A stretch of 20,999 nucleotides of DNA from an uncultured Collinsella sp. (GTDB taxonomy: Bacteria; Actinomycetota; Coriobacteriia; Coriobacteriales; Coriobacteriaceae), in assembly GCA_900539035.1 (NCBI GenBank), contig UQAU01000034.1:1-20999 (forward strand), written 5' to 3'. Shown one piece after another: positions 8,090-17,348 of this stretch (positions within the stretch are counted from its first letter, which is position 1; every line of letters starts with the position of its first letter). The notes beneath the pieces are model-generated. The model was not told where the DNA came from. It saw nothing but the letters and a program-made list of their open reading frames with translations, and ran no database searches. The translations under genes and the position numbers were made by a program.

Positions 8090-9532
8090 ATGGACCAGAC
8101 CGTACCCGCATACGCCGCCGAGGTGGCCGATTACGGGCGCAGCCGCGACCCCGAGCCGGGTGAGGGCGCGCTCGTAAAGAACGTGCGTCCCGAATCGCCC
8201 GCGTGGGATGTGGGTATCGAGCCGGGCATGCGCGTGCTCACGGTCAACGGCGAGCAGCTCACCGACATGATCGTATGGCTCTGGGAGGCCGACGACGACA
8301 CCGTCGACCTCGAGATTTTCGACCCACGCGACAACACCGTCACCCCCGTCGAGCTCGACCGCTTCCCGGGAGAGGACTGGGGCCTTGAGTTCGATGGCCC
8401 CATCTTCGATGGCATGCGCACCTGCGTGAACGCCTGCGTGTTCTGCTTTATGACGATGCTCCCCAAGGGCGGCCGCTCAACGCTCTATATTCGCGATGAC
8501 GACTACCGCCTGAGCTTTTTGCAGGGCAACTTTGTCACGCTCACGAACCTCTCCGACGAGGACGTGCAAAACGTCATCGAGCGTAACATGAGCCCCATGA
8601 ACGTGTCGGTCCACGCCGTAAGCCCCAACGTCCGCCGCCGTATGATGGGCCGCAACGCCCAGCGCGGCATGGATGTGCTCGAGGCCATCATGGCCGCCGG
8701 CATAGAGATTCATGCGCAGATCGTGTTGTGCCCCGGCATGAACGACGGCGAGGAGCTGGAAAAGACCCTGCACTTTTGCGAGGAGCACGAGCAAATCACC
8801 AGCCTGGGCATTGTGCCGCTCGGCTTTACCAAGCACCAGAATCGCTTTAGCTGGTCCTACAGCGACAAGCCCGAGCTGGCGCGCGAGACCATCGCGATGA
8901 TCAGGCCCTTCCAGGACCGCGCCTATGAGCGCTTTGGCCGCCACACCTTCCAGATGAGCGATGAGTTCTATCTGGACGCTGGCATCGATCCTCCCGAGGC
9001 TGACTTTTACGACGGCTACCCGCAGTACTACGACGGCATCGGCATGATCCGCTCATATCTGGACGAGACCGACGACGTGCTTGCAACCGACGCCGAGCGT
9101 CTGGCCCGCGTCCGCGAGGCCATCGCCGCCCGCAGCCAGCACCTGCTGTGCCTCTCGGGCGCCAGCGCGCGCGACACGGTGGCCCGCTTTGTGGAGACGC
9201 CCCAGGGACTCGCCGGCACTGTCACGGCCATCGAAAACCGCTATTTTGGCGGCAACGTGGACGTGACCGGCCTTATCGTCGCGTGCGACATTCTGGAGCA
9301 GCTGCCCCAAGACCTGTCGGGGGTTATGCTCTTTGTGCCTAAGCTCATGTTCAACGCTGACGGCATGACGCTTGACGAGTATCATCGTGACGATTTACTC
9401 GCAAGCCTTAACCACCGCGGCGCCGAGGTTCATGTGGTGTCGACCATGCCACATGAGCTGCTCGATACCCTGGAGCACATCCTTGGCATTGTGCCTGCCG
9501 ACTCTACTAATTCCGTTGAACCTACCCATTAA
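8090..9532 (+). CDS. PDZ / radical SAM / DUF512 protein, putative Fe-S oxidoreductase
   Basis: This is a protein of 480 residues. An N-terminal PDZ-like segment (about 25-65, with AWDVGIEPGMRVLTVNG) is followed by a cysteine motif CVNACVFC (Cys112, 116, 119). That motif has CX3CX2C spacing, as in radical SAM proteins. The C-terminal half matches the DUF512 family (for example SDEFYLDAG and YPQYYDGIGM). The reaction is unknown. The gene starts two bases after the ispH stop. The only ribosome-site candidate, AAGGAG, lies about 14 bases upstream, so expression may depend on coupling. It directly precedes der, as in many Firmicutes and actinobacteria, which hints at a role near ribosome assembly. 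That is inference. Confidence 0.88.
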   Translation: MDQTVPAYAAEVADYGRSRDPEPGEGALVKNVRPESPAWDVGIEPGMRVLTVNGEQLTDMIVWLWEADDDTVDLEIFDPRDNTVTPVELDRFPGEDWGLEFDGPIFDGMRTCVNACVFCFMTMLPKGGRSTLYIRDDDYRLSFLQGNFVTLTNLSDEDVQNVIERNMSPMNVSVHAVSPNVRRRMMGRNAQRGMDVLEAIMAAGIEIHAQIVLCPGMNDGEELEKTLHFCEEHEQITSLGIVPLGFTKHQNRFSWSYSDKPELARETIAMIRPFQDRAYERFGRHTFQMSDEFYLDAGIDPPEADFYDGYPQYYDGIGMIRSYLDETDDVLATDAERLARVREAIAARSQHLLCLSGASARDTVARFVETPQGLAGTVTAIENRYFGGNVDVTGLIVACDILEQLPQDLSGVMLFVPKLMFNADGMTLDEYHRDDLLASLNHRGAEVHVVSTMPHELLDTLEHILGIVPADSTNSVEPTH

Positions 9533-9542
9533 AGGAGAGCAG

Positions 9543-10877
9543 ATGAAACCTATCGTCGCCGTCGTCGGACGCCCCAACGTGGGCAAGTCCACGCTCGTTA
9601 ACCGCCTGGCCCAGACCTCGGACGCCATCGTCCACGAGTCTCGCGGCGTCACGCGCGACCGCTCGTACCACACGGCCGATTGGAACGGCCGCGAGTTCAC
9701 CATCGTCGACACGGGCGGCATCGAGCCGCTCAAGAGCGATGACGTGTTTGCCACGTCCATCCGCGACCAGGCGCTCGCCGCCGCCGAGGAAGCCGCCGTC
9801 ATCCTGTTTGTGGTCGACGGCCGCACCGGCGTCACCGAGGAGGACGAGTCGGTCGCCCGCATGCTCAAGCGCTGCGACAAGCCAGTCTTTCTGCTGGTGA
9901 ACAAGCTCGACAACCCCGATCGCGAAAACGACAGCATCTGGGAGTTCTATTCGCTCGGCATCGGCGAGCCCACGCCTCTCTCGGCCCTGCATGGCCACGG
10001 CACGGGCGACCTGCTCGATGACATCGTGGCCCTGCTTCCGGAGGAAGAGGACGAGGTCGCCGATGAGTTCCCCGACGCGCTGAACGTCGCCATCATCGGC
10101 CGTCCCAACGCCGGTAAGTCGTCGCTGTTCAACCGCATCCTGGGCGCCGACCGCTCTATCGTGTCCAACATTGCCGGCACGACGCGCGACGCCATCGACA
10201 CCGTCGTGGAGCGCAACGGCAAGCACTACCGCATGGTCGACACCGCGGGCATTCGCAAGAAGAGCACCGTGTACGAGAACATCGAGTACTACTCCATGGT
10301 CCGCGGCCTGCGCGCCATCGACCGCGCCGACGTGGCGCTGCTCGTCGTCGACGCCTCCGTGGGCGTTACCGAGCAGGACCAGAAAGTCATGGGTCTTGCC
10401 ATCGAGCGCGGCTGCGCCATCGTGGTGCTGCTCAACAAGTGGGACCTGCTCGACGATGACCGCAAGCGCGAGGCCTGCATGGAGACCGTCGACCGCCGTC
10501 TGGGCGTCATGGCTCCCTGGGCCCAGTACCTGCGCATCTCAGCCCTGACCGGCCGTAGCGTCGAGAAGATCTGGTCGATGGTCGACGCGGCCGAAAAGAC
10601 GCGCTCGCAAAAGATCAGTACCTCACGCCTCAACACGTTCCTCACCGACCTGCGCGAGTTCGGTCATACCGTGGTGGACGGCAAGCGCCGCCTGCGTATG
10701 CACTACGTGACCCAGACGGGCGTCAACCCGCCGACGTTCACGTTCTTCGTCAACCACAGTGACCTGGTCAACGACACCTACCAGCGCTACGTGGAGAACC
10801 GCATGCGCTCGACCTTCGACTTTGCCGGCACGCCCATTCGACTCTTCTTTAGGAAGAAGGAGCAAAAGGATGCATAA
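9543..10877 (+). CDS. der: Ribosome biogenesis GTPase Der (EngA)
   Basis: Der is a double GTPase needed for 50S subunit maturation (444 residues). Domain 1 has GRPNVGKST (residues 9-17), DTGG and NKLD. Domain 2 has GRPNAGKSS (about 184-192), DTAG and NKWD. The last 100 residues form the KH-like domain with typical GVNPPTFTFFVNH. ATG 9543 is preceded by AAAGGAGAG (9532-9540). The frame is open further upstream, but those codons overlap the DUF512 gene and lack the family's N-terminus. The C-terminus is Lys-rich (FFRKKEQK). Confidence 0.97.
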   Translation: MKPIVAVVGRPNVGKSTLVNRLAQTSDAIVHESRGVTRDRSYHTADWNGREFTIVDTGGIEPLKSDDVFATSIRDQALAAAEEAAVILFVVDGRTGVTEEDESVARMLKRCDKPVFLLVNKLDNPDRENDSIWEFYSLGIGEPTPLSALHGHGTGDLLDDIVALLPEEEDEVADEFPDALNVAIIGRPNAGKSSLFNRILGADRSIVSNIAGTTRDAIDTVVERNGKHYRMVDTAGIRKKSTVYENIEYYSMVRGLRAIDRADVALLVVDASVGVTEQDQKVMGLAIERGCAIVVLLNKWDLLDDDRKREACMETVDRRLGVMAPWAQYLRISALTGRSVEKIWSMVDAAEKTRSQKISTSRLNTFLTDLREFGHTVVDGKRRLRMHYVTQTGVNPPTFTFFVNHSDLVNDTYQRYVENRMRSTFDFAGTPIRLFFRKKEQKDA

Positions 10878-11553
10878 TCCGATTCTTCTGACCGCCATCT
10901 GCGCCGTGGTCTCGTTCTTTATCGGGGCGATTCCGTTTGGTCTGATCCTGGGCCGCGTGTTCAACCACACGGACATTCGTAAGGCGGGCTCCGGCAACAT
11001 CGGCACCACCAACGCCCTGCGCGTGGCCGGCCCCAAGGTGGCCGCGCTCACGCTGCTGCTCGACTGCCTTAAGGGCGCCATCTGCGTCCTTATCGCGCGT
11101 CCGCTCATTGCCGACTTGGGCTATGGCTTCCCCGTGAGCATTATGGCCCCCGGTGCCGCCGGCGACTGGATGCTCGGCGTCATCTGCCTGGCAGCCGTGT
11201 GGGGCCATATCTTCTCGCCCTACCTCAACTTCCATGGCGGCAAGGGTATCGCAGTTGGTCTGGGAGTCATCCTTGCTTGGTATTGGCCTATTGGTCTGTC
11301 GCTGCTGGGCATGTTTATCGTGGCTGTCGCCATCACCAAGTATGTGTCGGTGGGCTCGCTTGCCGCGGCCATCGGTCTTCCCATCGCTGCCTGCGCGGTC
11401 TTTCCGTACAGCAGCCTCGGACTTAAGTTTTGCATGGCGCTGATCGGCATCACCGTGGTGTGGGCCCATCGTGCGAACATCAAAAAGCTCATGACGGGTA
11501 AGGAGTCCAAGCTCTCGTTTACCAAGCGCGTCACCGAGCCCGACGATAAGTAG
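10870..11553 (+). CDS. plsY: Acyl-phosphate:glycerol-3-phosphate acyltransferase
   Basis: PlsY makes lysophosphatidic acid from acyl-phosphate and glycerol 3-phosphate. It is an integral membrane enzyme of about 200 residues (227 here). The three family motifs are present: GSGNIGTTNALR (motif 1), NFHGGKGIA (motif 2) and HRANIKKLMTGKE (motif 3). About five hydrophobic helices are visible. The ATG overlaps the der stop by eight bases, with AAGGAG inside der. gpsA, which supplies the glycerol 3-phosphate, follows directly, and plsC lies upstream. Confidence 0.95.
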   Translation: MHNPILLTAICAVVSFFIGAIPFGLILGRVFNHTDIRKAGSGNIGTTNALRVAGPKVAALTLLLDCLKGAICVLIARPLIADLGYGFPVSIMAPGAAGDWMLGVICLAAVWGHIFSPYLNFHGGKGIAVGLGVILAWYWPIGLSLLGMFIVAVAITKYVSVGSLAAAIGLPIAACAVFPYSSLGLKFCMALIGITVVWAHRANIKKLMTGKESKLSFTKRVTEPDDK

Positions 11554-11562
11554 GAGAGAGTC

Positions 11563-12570
11563 ATGAATGTTGCGCTGATTGGCTCCGGCTCCTGGGGAAC
11601 CGCCGTCGCGGGCCTTGCCGCCGCGCGGGCCGAGCGCGTGACCATGTGGGCCCACAGCGAGCAGACGGCCTCCGGCATTAACGGCGAGCACCGCAACCCC
11701 CGCTACCTTGTGGGCTACAAGCTGCCCGGCAACGTCGTCGCCACGACGGACCTGGCGCAGGCGCTCGACGGTGCCGAGGCCATCATCTTTGCCGTTCCTT
11801 CGACGCACCTTCGCAGCGTGTGCCACCAGGCCGCTCCCTTTATCGCCGCCGATACCCCGGCGCTCTGCCTCACCAAGGGCATTGAGCCCGAGTCCGGCCT
11901 GCTCATGAGCGAGGTCATCGCCAGCGAGATCGGCAACGAGTCGCGCGTGGCGGCGCTCTCGGGCCCCAACCATGCTGAGGAAATCTGCCGCGGCGGACTT
12001 TCTGCCGCCGTCATCGCAAGCAAAGATCCGCAGATAGGGGAGACCTTTAAGGAACTGCTCCTGTCCACGGCCTTCCGCATCTATCTGTCGCAAGACATGA
12101 CCGGTGTCGAGGTCTGCGGCGCCATGAAAAACGTCATCGCCATCGTATGTGGCATCTCCGCCGGCACCGGTGCGGGCGACAATACGCTCGCCCTTATCAT
12201 GACGCGCGGCCTGGCCGAGATCAGCCGTCTGGTGCATGCCCGCGGCGGGCAGGCTATGACCTGCATGGGGCTTGCCGGCATGGGCGACCTCATTGCCACC
12301 TGCACCTCGGAGCATTCGCGCAACCGCACCTTTGGCTACGAGTTTGCCCATGGCGTGTCGCTCGACGAGTATCAGACGCGCACGCATATGGTGGTCGAAG
12401 GCGCCGTCGCGGCCCGCAGCGTCAGCGAGCTCGCCCGTTCACTGGGCGTAGACATTCCGCTCACCTTTGCCGTGGAGCAAACGCTCTACAACGGTGTTAC
12501 TTTGGATAGGGCACTCGAGATTCTTACCGATCGCGTCCCTTCTCAAGAGTTCTACGGACTCACCGACTAA
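11563..12570 (+). CDS. gpsA: Glycerol-3-phosphate dehydrogenase [NAD(P)+]
   Basis: This enzyme reduces dihydroxyacetone phosphate to glycerol 3-phosphate for phospholipid synthesis (335 residues). The Rossmann motif GSGSWGTAVAG is at residues 7-17. LSGPNHAEEI and the catalytic lysine in GAMKNVIAI are clear. The C-terminal helical domain contains AGMGDLIATC and SRNRTFGYE. AGGAGAG precedes the ATG, nine bases behind plsY. Length and motifs are normal. Confidence 0.97.
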   Translation: MNVALIGSGSWGTAVAGLAAARAERVTMWAHSEQTASGINGEHRNPRYLVGYKLPGNVVATTDLAQALDGAEAIIFAVPSTHLRSVCHQAAPFIAADTPALCLTKGIEPESGLLMSEVIASEIGNESRVAALSGPNHAEEICRGGLSAAVIASKDPQIGETFKELLLSTAFRIYLSQDMTGVEVCGAMKNVIAIVCGISAGTGAGDNTLALIMTRGLAEISRLVHARGGQAMTCMGLAGMGDLIATCTSEHSRNRTFGYEFAHGVSLDEYQTRTHMVVEGAVAARSVSELARSLGVDIPLTFAVEQTLYNGVTLDRALEILTDRVPSQEFYGLTD

Positions 12571-12588
12571 CGCAGAAAGGCTTCTACC

Positions 12589-13260
12589 ATGGGTTCCATT
12601 AAAATCGCTCCGTCCGTCCTTTCGGCCGACATGGCCAACCTCAAGGGCGAGCTCGACAAGATCGCCGGCGCCGACTTTGTGCACTTCGACGTCATGGACG
12701 GTCACTTTACCGGCAACCTCACCTTTGGCGTTGATATCCTCAAGGCCGTCAAGCGCTCCACCGACGTGCCGGTCGACGCGCACCTCATGGTGTCGAACCC
12801 CGACGAGACCGTCGATTGGTACGCCGACGCCGGCGCCGATATGATCACCGTTCACTACGAGGCCTCCACGCACCTGCACCGCACGCTCACGCACCTGCAG
12901 CAGCGCGGCGTCAAGGCCGGCGTGGTGCTCAACCCCGCAACGCCCGTCTGCGTGCTCGAGAGCATCATCGAGGTCGTCGATATCGTGCTGCTGATGAGTG
13001 TAAACCCGGGCTTTGGCGGCCAGAGCTTTATCCCGGGCACCATCTCAAAGCTTCACGAGCTCAAAGCCATGTGCGAGCGCCACGGCGTGTCGCCCATGAT
13101 CGAGGTCGACGGCGGTATCTCTTCCAAGAACATTGCCGAGGTCGTCAAGGCTGGCGCAAACGTGCTCGTGGCCGGTTCCGCCGTATTTAAGTCCGAAGAC
13201 CCCGCTGCCGAGGTTGCGCTGCTGCAGAAGCTGGGCAACGAGGCCGCACAGGAGGCATAA
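12589..13260 (+). CDS. rpe: Ribulose-phosphate 3-epimerase
   Basis: This is a pentose-phosphate pathway TIM barrel that interconverts ribulose and xylulose 5-phosphate (223 residues). It has the metal and catalytic blocks HFDVMDGHF, HLMVSNP, VNPGFGGQSFIP and EVDGGIS. The phosphate-binding VAGSAVF is near the C-terminus. AGAAAGG lies about ten bases before the ATG. The 18-base gap from gpsA suggests the same transcript. Confidence 0.96.
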   Translation: MGSIKIAPSVLSADMANLKGELDKIAGADFVHFDVMDGHFTGNLTFGVDILKAVKRSTDVPVDAHLMVSNPDETVDWYADAGADMITVHYEASTHLHRTLTHLQQRGVKAGVVLNPATPVCVLESIIEVVDIVLLMSVNPGFGGQSFIPGTISKLHELKAMCERHGVSPMIEVDGGISSKNIAEVVKAGANVLVAGSAVFKSEDPAAEVALLQKLGNEAAQEA

Positions 13261-13266
13261 ACCCTT

Positions 13267-14445
13267 ATGACCGCAGGTCAAAACCGCATACCCGTGAATC
13301 TTGACTATGCCGCCTCGACGCCCATGCGCGCCGAGGCGCTCCTTGCGCAGCGTGAGTACGATGATAGCGAGCTTGCGGGCGTCAACCCCAACTCGCTGCA
13401 TTCGCTTGGCCGCAAGGCTGCCGCGCGTCTGGAGGCCGCACGTCGCGAGATCGCCCGCAGCTTTGGCGCACGCGTCCGCCCGTCCGAGATCGTCCTGACC
13501 AACGGCGGCACCGAGGCCAACCAGCTGGCGCTCCTCGGTCTTGCCGAGGGCGCTCGCCAGCGCGACCGCAAGCGTAACCGCGTGATCGTATCTGCCATCG
13601 AGCACGATTCGATTCTGGACAACCTGCCGCTGCTGCGTGCCGCCGGCTTTACCGTCGACCTGGTGCAGCCCTGCCGCGCGGGCTACATTGAGCCTGCCAC
13701 GCTTGTCGAGCTGCTAGGCGACGACGTGGCGCTCGTGAGCATTATGGTCGCCAACAACGAGACCGGCGTGGTGCAGCCCATCCGCGAGCTTGCCGCTGCT
13801 GCACATGCCGCCGGCGCCCTGTTCCACACCGATGCCATCCAGGGCTATCTGCATATTCCGCTCGACGCCACCGAGCTGGGCGTCGATGCTATGTCCGTCG
13901 CGGCCCACAAAATTGGCGGTCCTGTGGCATCCGGCGCGCTCTACGTTAAGACCCGCACGCCACTGCGCCCCCGCATCTTTGGCGGCGGACAGGAAGCCGG
14001 ACGTCGCGCCGGCACGCAGGACCTGCGCACGCAGCTGGCCTTTGCCGCTGCTGCCCGCACGCTGGCACCCCAAGTGGCTCAGGAGCGCGAAAAGCTGCAA
14101 GCCCTTTCCGACAAACTCTACGCCACGCTTACGGCCCATCCACGCATTCATGCCACCATGGGCGACTACGAGCAGGTCGACCGTCTGCCGGGTATGGTTT
14201 CGATCTACGTCGACGGCATGGACTCCGAGGAGCTCATCGTCAAGCTCGACGCCGCCGGCTTTGAGGTTTCGGCCGGATCGGCTTGCTCGAGCGGCAGCAT
14301 GGACCCGAGCCACGTGCTCAGCGCCATGGGCATTGGTCGCGAGCAGGCGCTGGGCGCACTGCGCATCTCCTTCGATAACCGCGTGAACCCTGCCGACCTG
14401 GATGAGTTCGCCCAGACGCTGCTCTCGATCGTAGGCGCCGCATGA
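13267..14445 (+). CDS. Cysteine desulfurase, NifS/IscS type
   Basis: This PLP enzyme takes sulfur from cysteine for Fe-S clusters or tRNA thiolation (392 residues). The family blocks are visible: NLDYAASTPM (cofactor site start), TNGGTEANQLAL, ANNETGVVQP, HTDAIQG, and the PLP lysine in AAHKIGGP. The catalytic cysteine lies in SAGSACSSG (class I loop). GGAGG sits at 13251-13255 inside rpe, a long 11 bases from the ATG. No iscU, sufU or mnmA is next to it, so its sulfur acceptor is not shown by context. The Fe-S proteins IspH and the DUF512 protein lie in the same block. The stop overlaps the next start as ATGA. Confidence 0.92.
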   Translation: MTAGQNRIPVNLDYAASTPMRAEALLAQREYDDSELAGVNPNSLHSLGRKAAARLEAARREIARSFGARVRPSEIVLTNGGTEANQLALLGLAEGARQRDRKRNRVIVSAIEHDSILDNLPLLRAAGFTVDLVQPCRAGYIEPATLVELLGDDVALVSIMVANNETGVVQPIRELAAAAHAAGALFHTDAIQGYLHIPLDATELGVDAMSVAAHKIGGPVASGALYVKTRTPLRPRIFGGGQEAGRRAGTQDLRTQLAFAAAARTLAPQVAQEREKLQALSDKLYATLTAHPRIHATMGDYEQVDRLPGMVSIYVDGMDSEELIVKLDAAGFEVSAGSACSSGSMDPSHVLSAMGIGREQALGALRISFDNRVNPADLDEFAQTLLSIVGAA

Positions 14446-15251
14446 TCGTCGCCGAGCTTGAGCGCGCGCTGCTGGCACGCTATCCCAAGACTGATGCCGA
14501 GAGTTGGGACCATGTAGGACTCTCCGTCGGCGACCCTGCCGCGCAGATTACCGGTGTTGCCTGCGCGCTCGATGCGACCGAGGCTAATGTTCGCCGCGCC
14601 CAAGAAGCCGGCGCCAACGTGCTGCTGACGCATCATCCCATATACATCAAGGCGCCCGAGGCCTTTTGTCCGGCGGATGCCACACGCCCCCAATGCAGCG
14701 CGGCGCTCTACGAGGCGGCCCGTTGCGGCGTGAGCATTATCTCGCTCCACACCAACCTGGACCGCTCGCACGAGGCGCGTGTCTGTCTGAGCGAGCTGCT
14801 GGGTGCCGCACCCGTGAGCTCGCTGGAGCATGTGGACGACCCCGAGGCCACCGGCCTGGGCGCGCTTGCAACGCTCAACGACCCGTGCACGCTGCGCGAT
14901 CTTGCCACCCGTGCTGCCACAGCCTTCGGCAGCGACCCGCGTGTGTGGGGCGAAGCCGATCGCCCGTGCCGCACCGTCGCCATTTTGGGCGGCTCCCTGG
15001 GCGACTTTGGAGAGCTCGCCATCGCCGCGGGCGCAGATGTTGTCGTGACGGGCGAGGCGGGCTACCACGTGACGCAAGACCTTGCCTTGCGCGGGCTGCC
15101 TGTGATCTTGCTCGGCCACGACCGCTCCGAGGAGCCGTTCGTTGATATATTGATGAACTCTGCAGTTGACGCCGGGGTCGACCCCCGTCATGCGATTAAA
15201 ATACTGAACCCTTGCCAATGGTGGACTGTGACAAAAGGAGAGAACTTATGA
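14442..15251 (+). CDS. NIF3/DUF34 family metal-binding protein
   Basis: This member of the NIF3 (YqfO/YbgI, DUF34) family has 269 residues. Metal-binding histidines are seen in LLTHHPIY and near the end in LLGHDRSEEPF. Other family blocks are ESWDHVGLSVGD, SLHTNLD and GEAGYH. The family is often annotated GTP cyclohydrolase I type 2, but its true role is unsettled. The start shares ATGA with the desulfurase stop, so the two are translationally coupled. The stop again overlaps the next gene's ATG. NIF3 next to a zinc-ribbon coiled-coil protein is a frequent pairing in Gram-positives. The large YqfO insert domain is absent. Confidence 0.9.
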   Translation: MIVAELERALLARYPKTDAESWDHVGLSVGDPAAQITGVACALDATEANVRRAQEAGANVLLTHHPIYIKAPEAFCPADATRPQCSAALYEAARCGVSIISLHTNLDRSHEARVCLSELLGAAPVSSLEHVDDPEATGLGALATLNDPCTLRDLATRAATAFGSDPRVWGEADRPCRTVAILGGSLGDFGELAIAAGADVVVTGEAGYHVTQDLALRGLPVILLGHDRSEEPFVDILMNSAVDAGVDPRHAIKILNPCQWWTVTKGENL

Positions 15252-15967
15252 GCGCCGGCGCTACGCTACTCAAGCTGCAACAGATCGATTTGGAGCTCGC
15301 CCGCAACAAGAGCGAACTTGCCAATATGCCGGAGCTCAAGGAGCTCGCTTCCAAGCGAAAGACCTATGTAAAGCTTAAGTCCGAGATGACCAAGCTCTAC
15401 GCCCAGCGCAAGGACCTGGACATTGAGCTTGACGACCTCAACACCACCGAGATCCAGACCAATAACGCCATCGAGGCCGCCAAGAAGCGTCACGTCGACG
15501 GCTCCGACTACCGCGAGGTCCAGGATCTGGAAAACGAGCTCGCCACTCTGGCCAAACGCCTGGACAAGATCGAGCATACCCGCAAGGATGTCGTTGTCGC
15601 ACATAAGGCAGCGCTTGACCGCGAGGCTCGCGCGCAGGCCATCATCGCCAAGTTCGAGGAGGGCGTAAAGGCCGATACCAAGGCCGCCCGTGCCAAGGCC
15701 GCCGATCTGCAGGCTCAGATCGATGCCGCCACCAAGGAGCGCACCGCGCTTGCCGCCACGCTGCCGACCGACGTGCTCACCGATTACGAGCGTCTGCTCA
15801 AGCAGTTCCGCGGCCTGGCCGTCGAGACCATCAAGGGCAACATCCCCACGGTCTGCCACACCGCGCTGCAGGCGTCGTCCATGAGTGACCTCAACCACGA
15901 CGGCAGTGAGATTACGCACTGCCCGTACTGCCACCGCCTGCTCGTGCTCCCCAGCAAGGAAGCTTAA
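15248..15967 (+). CDS. Coiled-coil protein with C-terminal zinc ribbon (degenerate)
   Basis: This protein has 239 residues. Residues 8-175 are almost wholly charged heptad-like helix, two long coiled-coil arms, as in the CT398/HP0958 (FlgZ-like) family. The C-terminus is a zinc ribbon. The family normally has two CXXC knuckles. Here the second, CPYC (225-228), is intact, but the first keeps only Cys203 (TVCH), followed by a His. The start ATG 15248 has AAGGAGAG at 15235-15242. It overlaps the NIF3 stop by four bases. The molecular function is unknown. Pairing with NIF3 is conserved. Flagellar roles known from Helicobacter need not apply here. Confidence 0.85.
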   Translation: MSAGATLLKLQQIDLELARNKSELANMPELKELASKRKTYVKLKSEMTKLYAQRKDLDIELDDLNTTEIQTNNAIEAAKKRHVDGSDYREVQDLENELATLAKRLDKIEHTRKDVVVAHKAALDREARAQAIIAKFEEGVKADTKAARAKAADLQAQIDAATKERTALAATLPTDVLTDYERLLKQFRGLAVETIKGNIPTVCHTALQASSMSDLNHDGSEITHCPYCHRLLVLPSKEA

Positions 15968-15970
15968 ACG

Positions 15971-17203
15971 ATGGCGGCACCCAACAATTCAATGCAACTT
16001 GAGGGAAAAACGATCCTGCTGGGCATTACCGGCGGGATCGCCGCCTATAAGTCGTGCAATATCGTGCGCCTGCTGCAAAAGCGCGGCGCCCGCGTCAAGG
16101 TCGTCATGAGCGAGCATGCCACGGAGTTTGTGGGGCCGCTCACCTTCCGCGCGCTTACGGGCGAGCCGGTCGCTGTGGGCCTGTTCGACGACCCCTCCGA
16201 CCCCATCCACCATATCTCGCTCGCGCAGGAGCCCGACTTGGTGGTCGTGGCGCCCGCGACGGCCAACATCATTGCCAAGATGGCCAATGGCATCGCCGAC
16301 GATCTCATCTCCACCACGTTGCTTGCAACGCCGCGCCCTATTGTGATCGCACCGGCCATGAACAATGGCATGTGGAAGGCGCCGGCAACGCAGGCTAATA
16401 TGGCCACGCTGCGCGAGCGCGGTGTCCACGTGGTGGGACCCGGAAGCGGCTACCTTGCCTGCGGTGACGTGGACACGGGACGCATGAGCGAGCCCCAGGA
16501 CATCGTCGAGGCCGTCTGCGAGGTACTCGACCCGCTACCTCAGGACCTAGCAGGCAAAAGCATCATCATCACCGCCGGCCCCACGCACGAGCCGATCGAC
16601 CCCGTGCGTTTTATTGGCAACCGTTCATCGGGCAAGATGGGTATCGCTCTGGCGGGGGAGGCAGCACGCCGCGGTGCCGCCGTCACGCTCGTGCTGGGAC
16701 CGACATCGCTCGACGTTCCCTGCGGTGTGGAGTGCGTGCGCGTACAGACCGCCGCAGAAATGCTCCAGGCGGCACTGAGCGCCTTCCAGACGGCCGATGC
16801 GGCCATTTGCGCCGCAGCCGTCGCCGACTACACACCCGCCGCTCCTGCCGACCATAAACTCAAAAAGTCCAACGAACGCTTGGATCGCATCGAGCTTGTC
16901 GAAACGGTCGATATTTTGGCCGAGCTCTCGCGTCAGAAGGGCGAGCGATGCGTGATCGGCTTTGCGGCCGAGACCGACAACGTCGTGGAGTACGCGCAGC
17001 GCAAGCTCGCGCGCAAGGGTTGCGATGCCATTATCGCCAACGATGTCTCGCGCGCCGATTCGGGCTTTGGAACCGACACTAACAAGGCCTGGGTTGTGAG
17101 CACAACGGGTACGCAAGAGCTTCCCGTGCTAACAAAACCCCAGCTCGCAGATACAATTTTGGACTTGCTTCAAAATTTAAAAAAAGTTCTTGCACAAGTC
17201 TAA
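15971..17203 (+). CDS. coaBC: Bifunctional CoaBC (PPC synthetase / decarboxylase)
   Basis: This protein has two steps of coenzyme A synthesis in one polypeptide (410 residues). The N-terminal flavoprotein CoaC has GITGGIAAYKS, the active His in HHISLA, APATANIIAKMA, APAMNNGMW and the catalytic-Cys clamp GYLACGDVDTGRM. The CoaB half has AGPTHEPIDPVRFIGNRSSG, AAAVADYTP and ANDVSRADSGFG. AAGGAAG lies about nine bases before ATG 15971. ATG 15992 is an in-frame alternative closer to the conserved start. The AT-rich last codons double as the promoter region of the tRNA gene behind. It is the last gene of the core block. Confidence 0.95.
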   Translation: MAAPNNSMQLEGKTILLGITGGIAAYKSCNIVRLLQKRGARVKVVMSEHATEFVGPLTFRALTGEPVAVGLFDDPSDPIHHISLAQEPDLVVVAPATANIIAKMANGIADDLISTTLLATPRPIVIAPAMNNGMWKAPATQANMATLRERGVHVVGPGSGYLACGDVDTGRMSEPQDIVEAVCEVLDPLPQDLAGKSIIITAGPTHEPIDPVRFIGNRSSGKMGIALAGEAARRGAAVTLVLGPTSLDVPCGVECVRVQTAAEMLQAALSAFQTADAAICAAAVADYTPAAPADHKLKKSNERLDRIELVETVDILAELSRQKGERCVIGFAAETDNVVEYAQRKLARKGCDAIIANDVSRADSGFGTDTNKAWVVSTTGTQELPVLTKPQLADTILDLLQNLKKVLAQV

Positions 17204-17219
17204 AGTTTCGGGTTAATAT
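17190..17219 (+). promoter_or_regulatory. Promoter of tRNA-Pro
   Basis: TTGCAC (17190-17195) and TAATAT (17214-17219) are 18 bases apart. An A/T tract (about 17171-17188) precedes them and resembles an UP element. The -35 box lies inside the last codons of coaBC. The tRNA begins about 43 bases after the -10 box. Confidence 0.7.
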
Positions 17220-17261
17220 ACTCCCTGTTGCGAGCGAGAGCAGAGCAACAAACAAAAGCTT

Positions 17262-17338
<77 letters not shown>

Positions 17339-17348
17339 GAAGTTTGCA

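Noticed and set aside
10849..12387. A 512-codon minus-strand frame across plsY and gpsA
   Set aside because: It is antisense to two genes with full family motifs. Its composition (His/Asp/Gly-rich) is a typical shadow.
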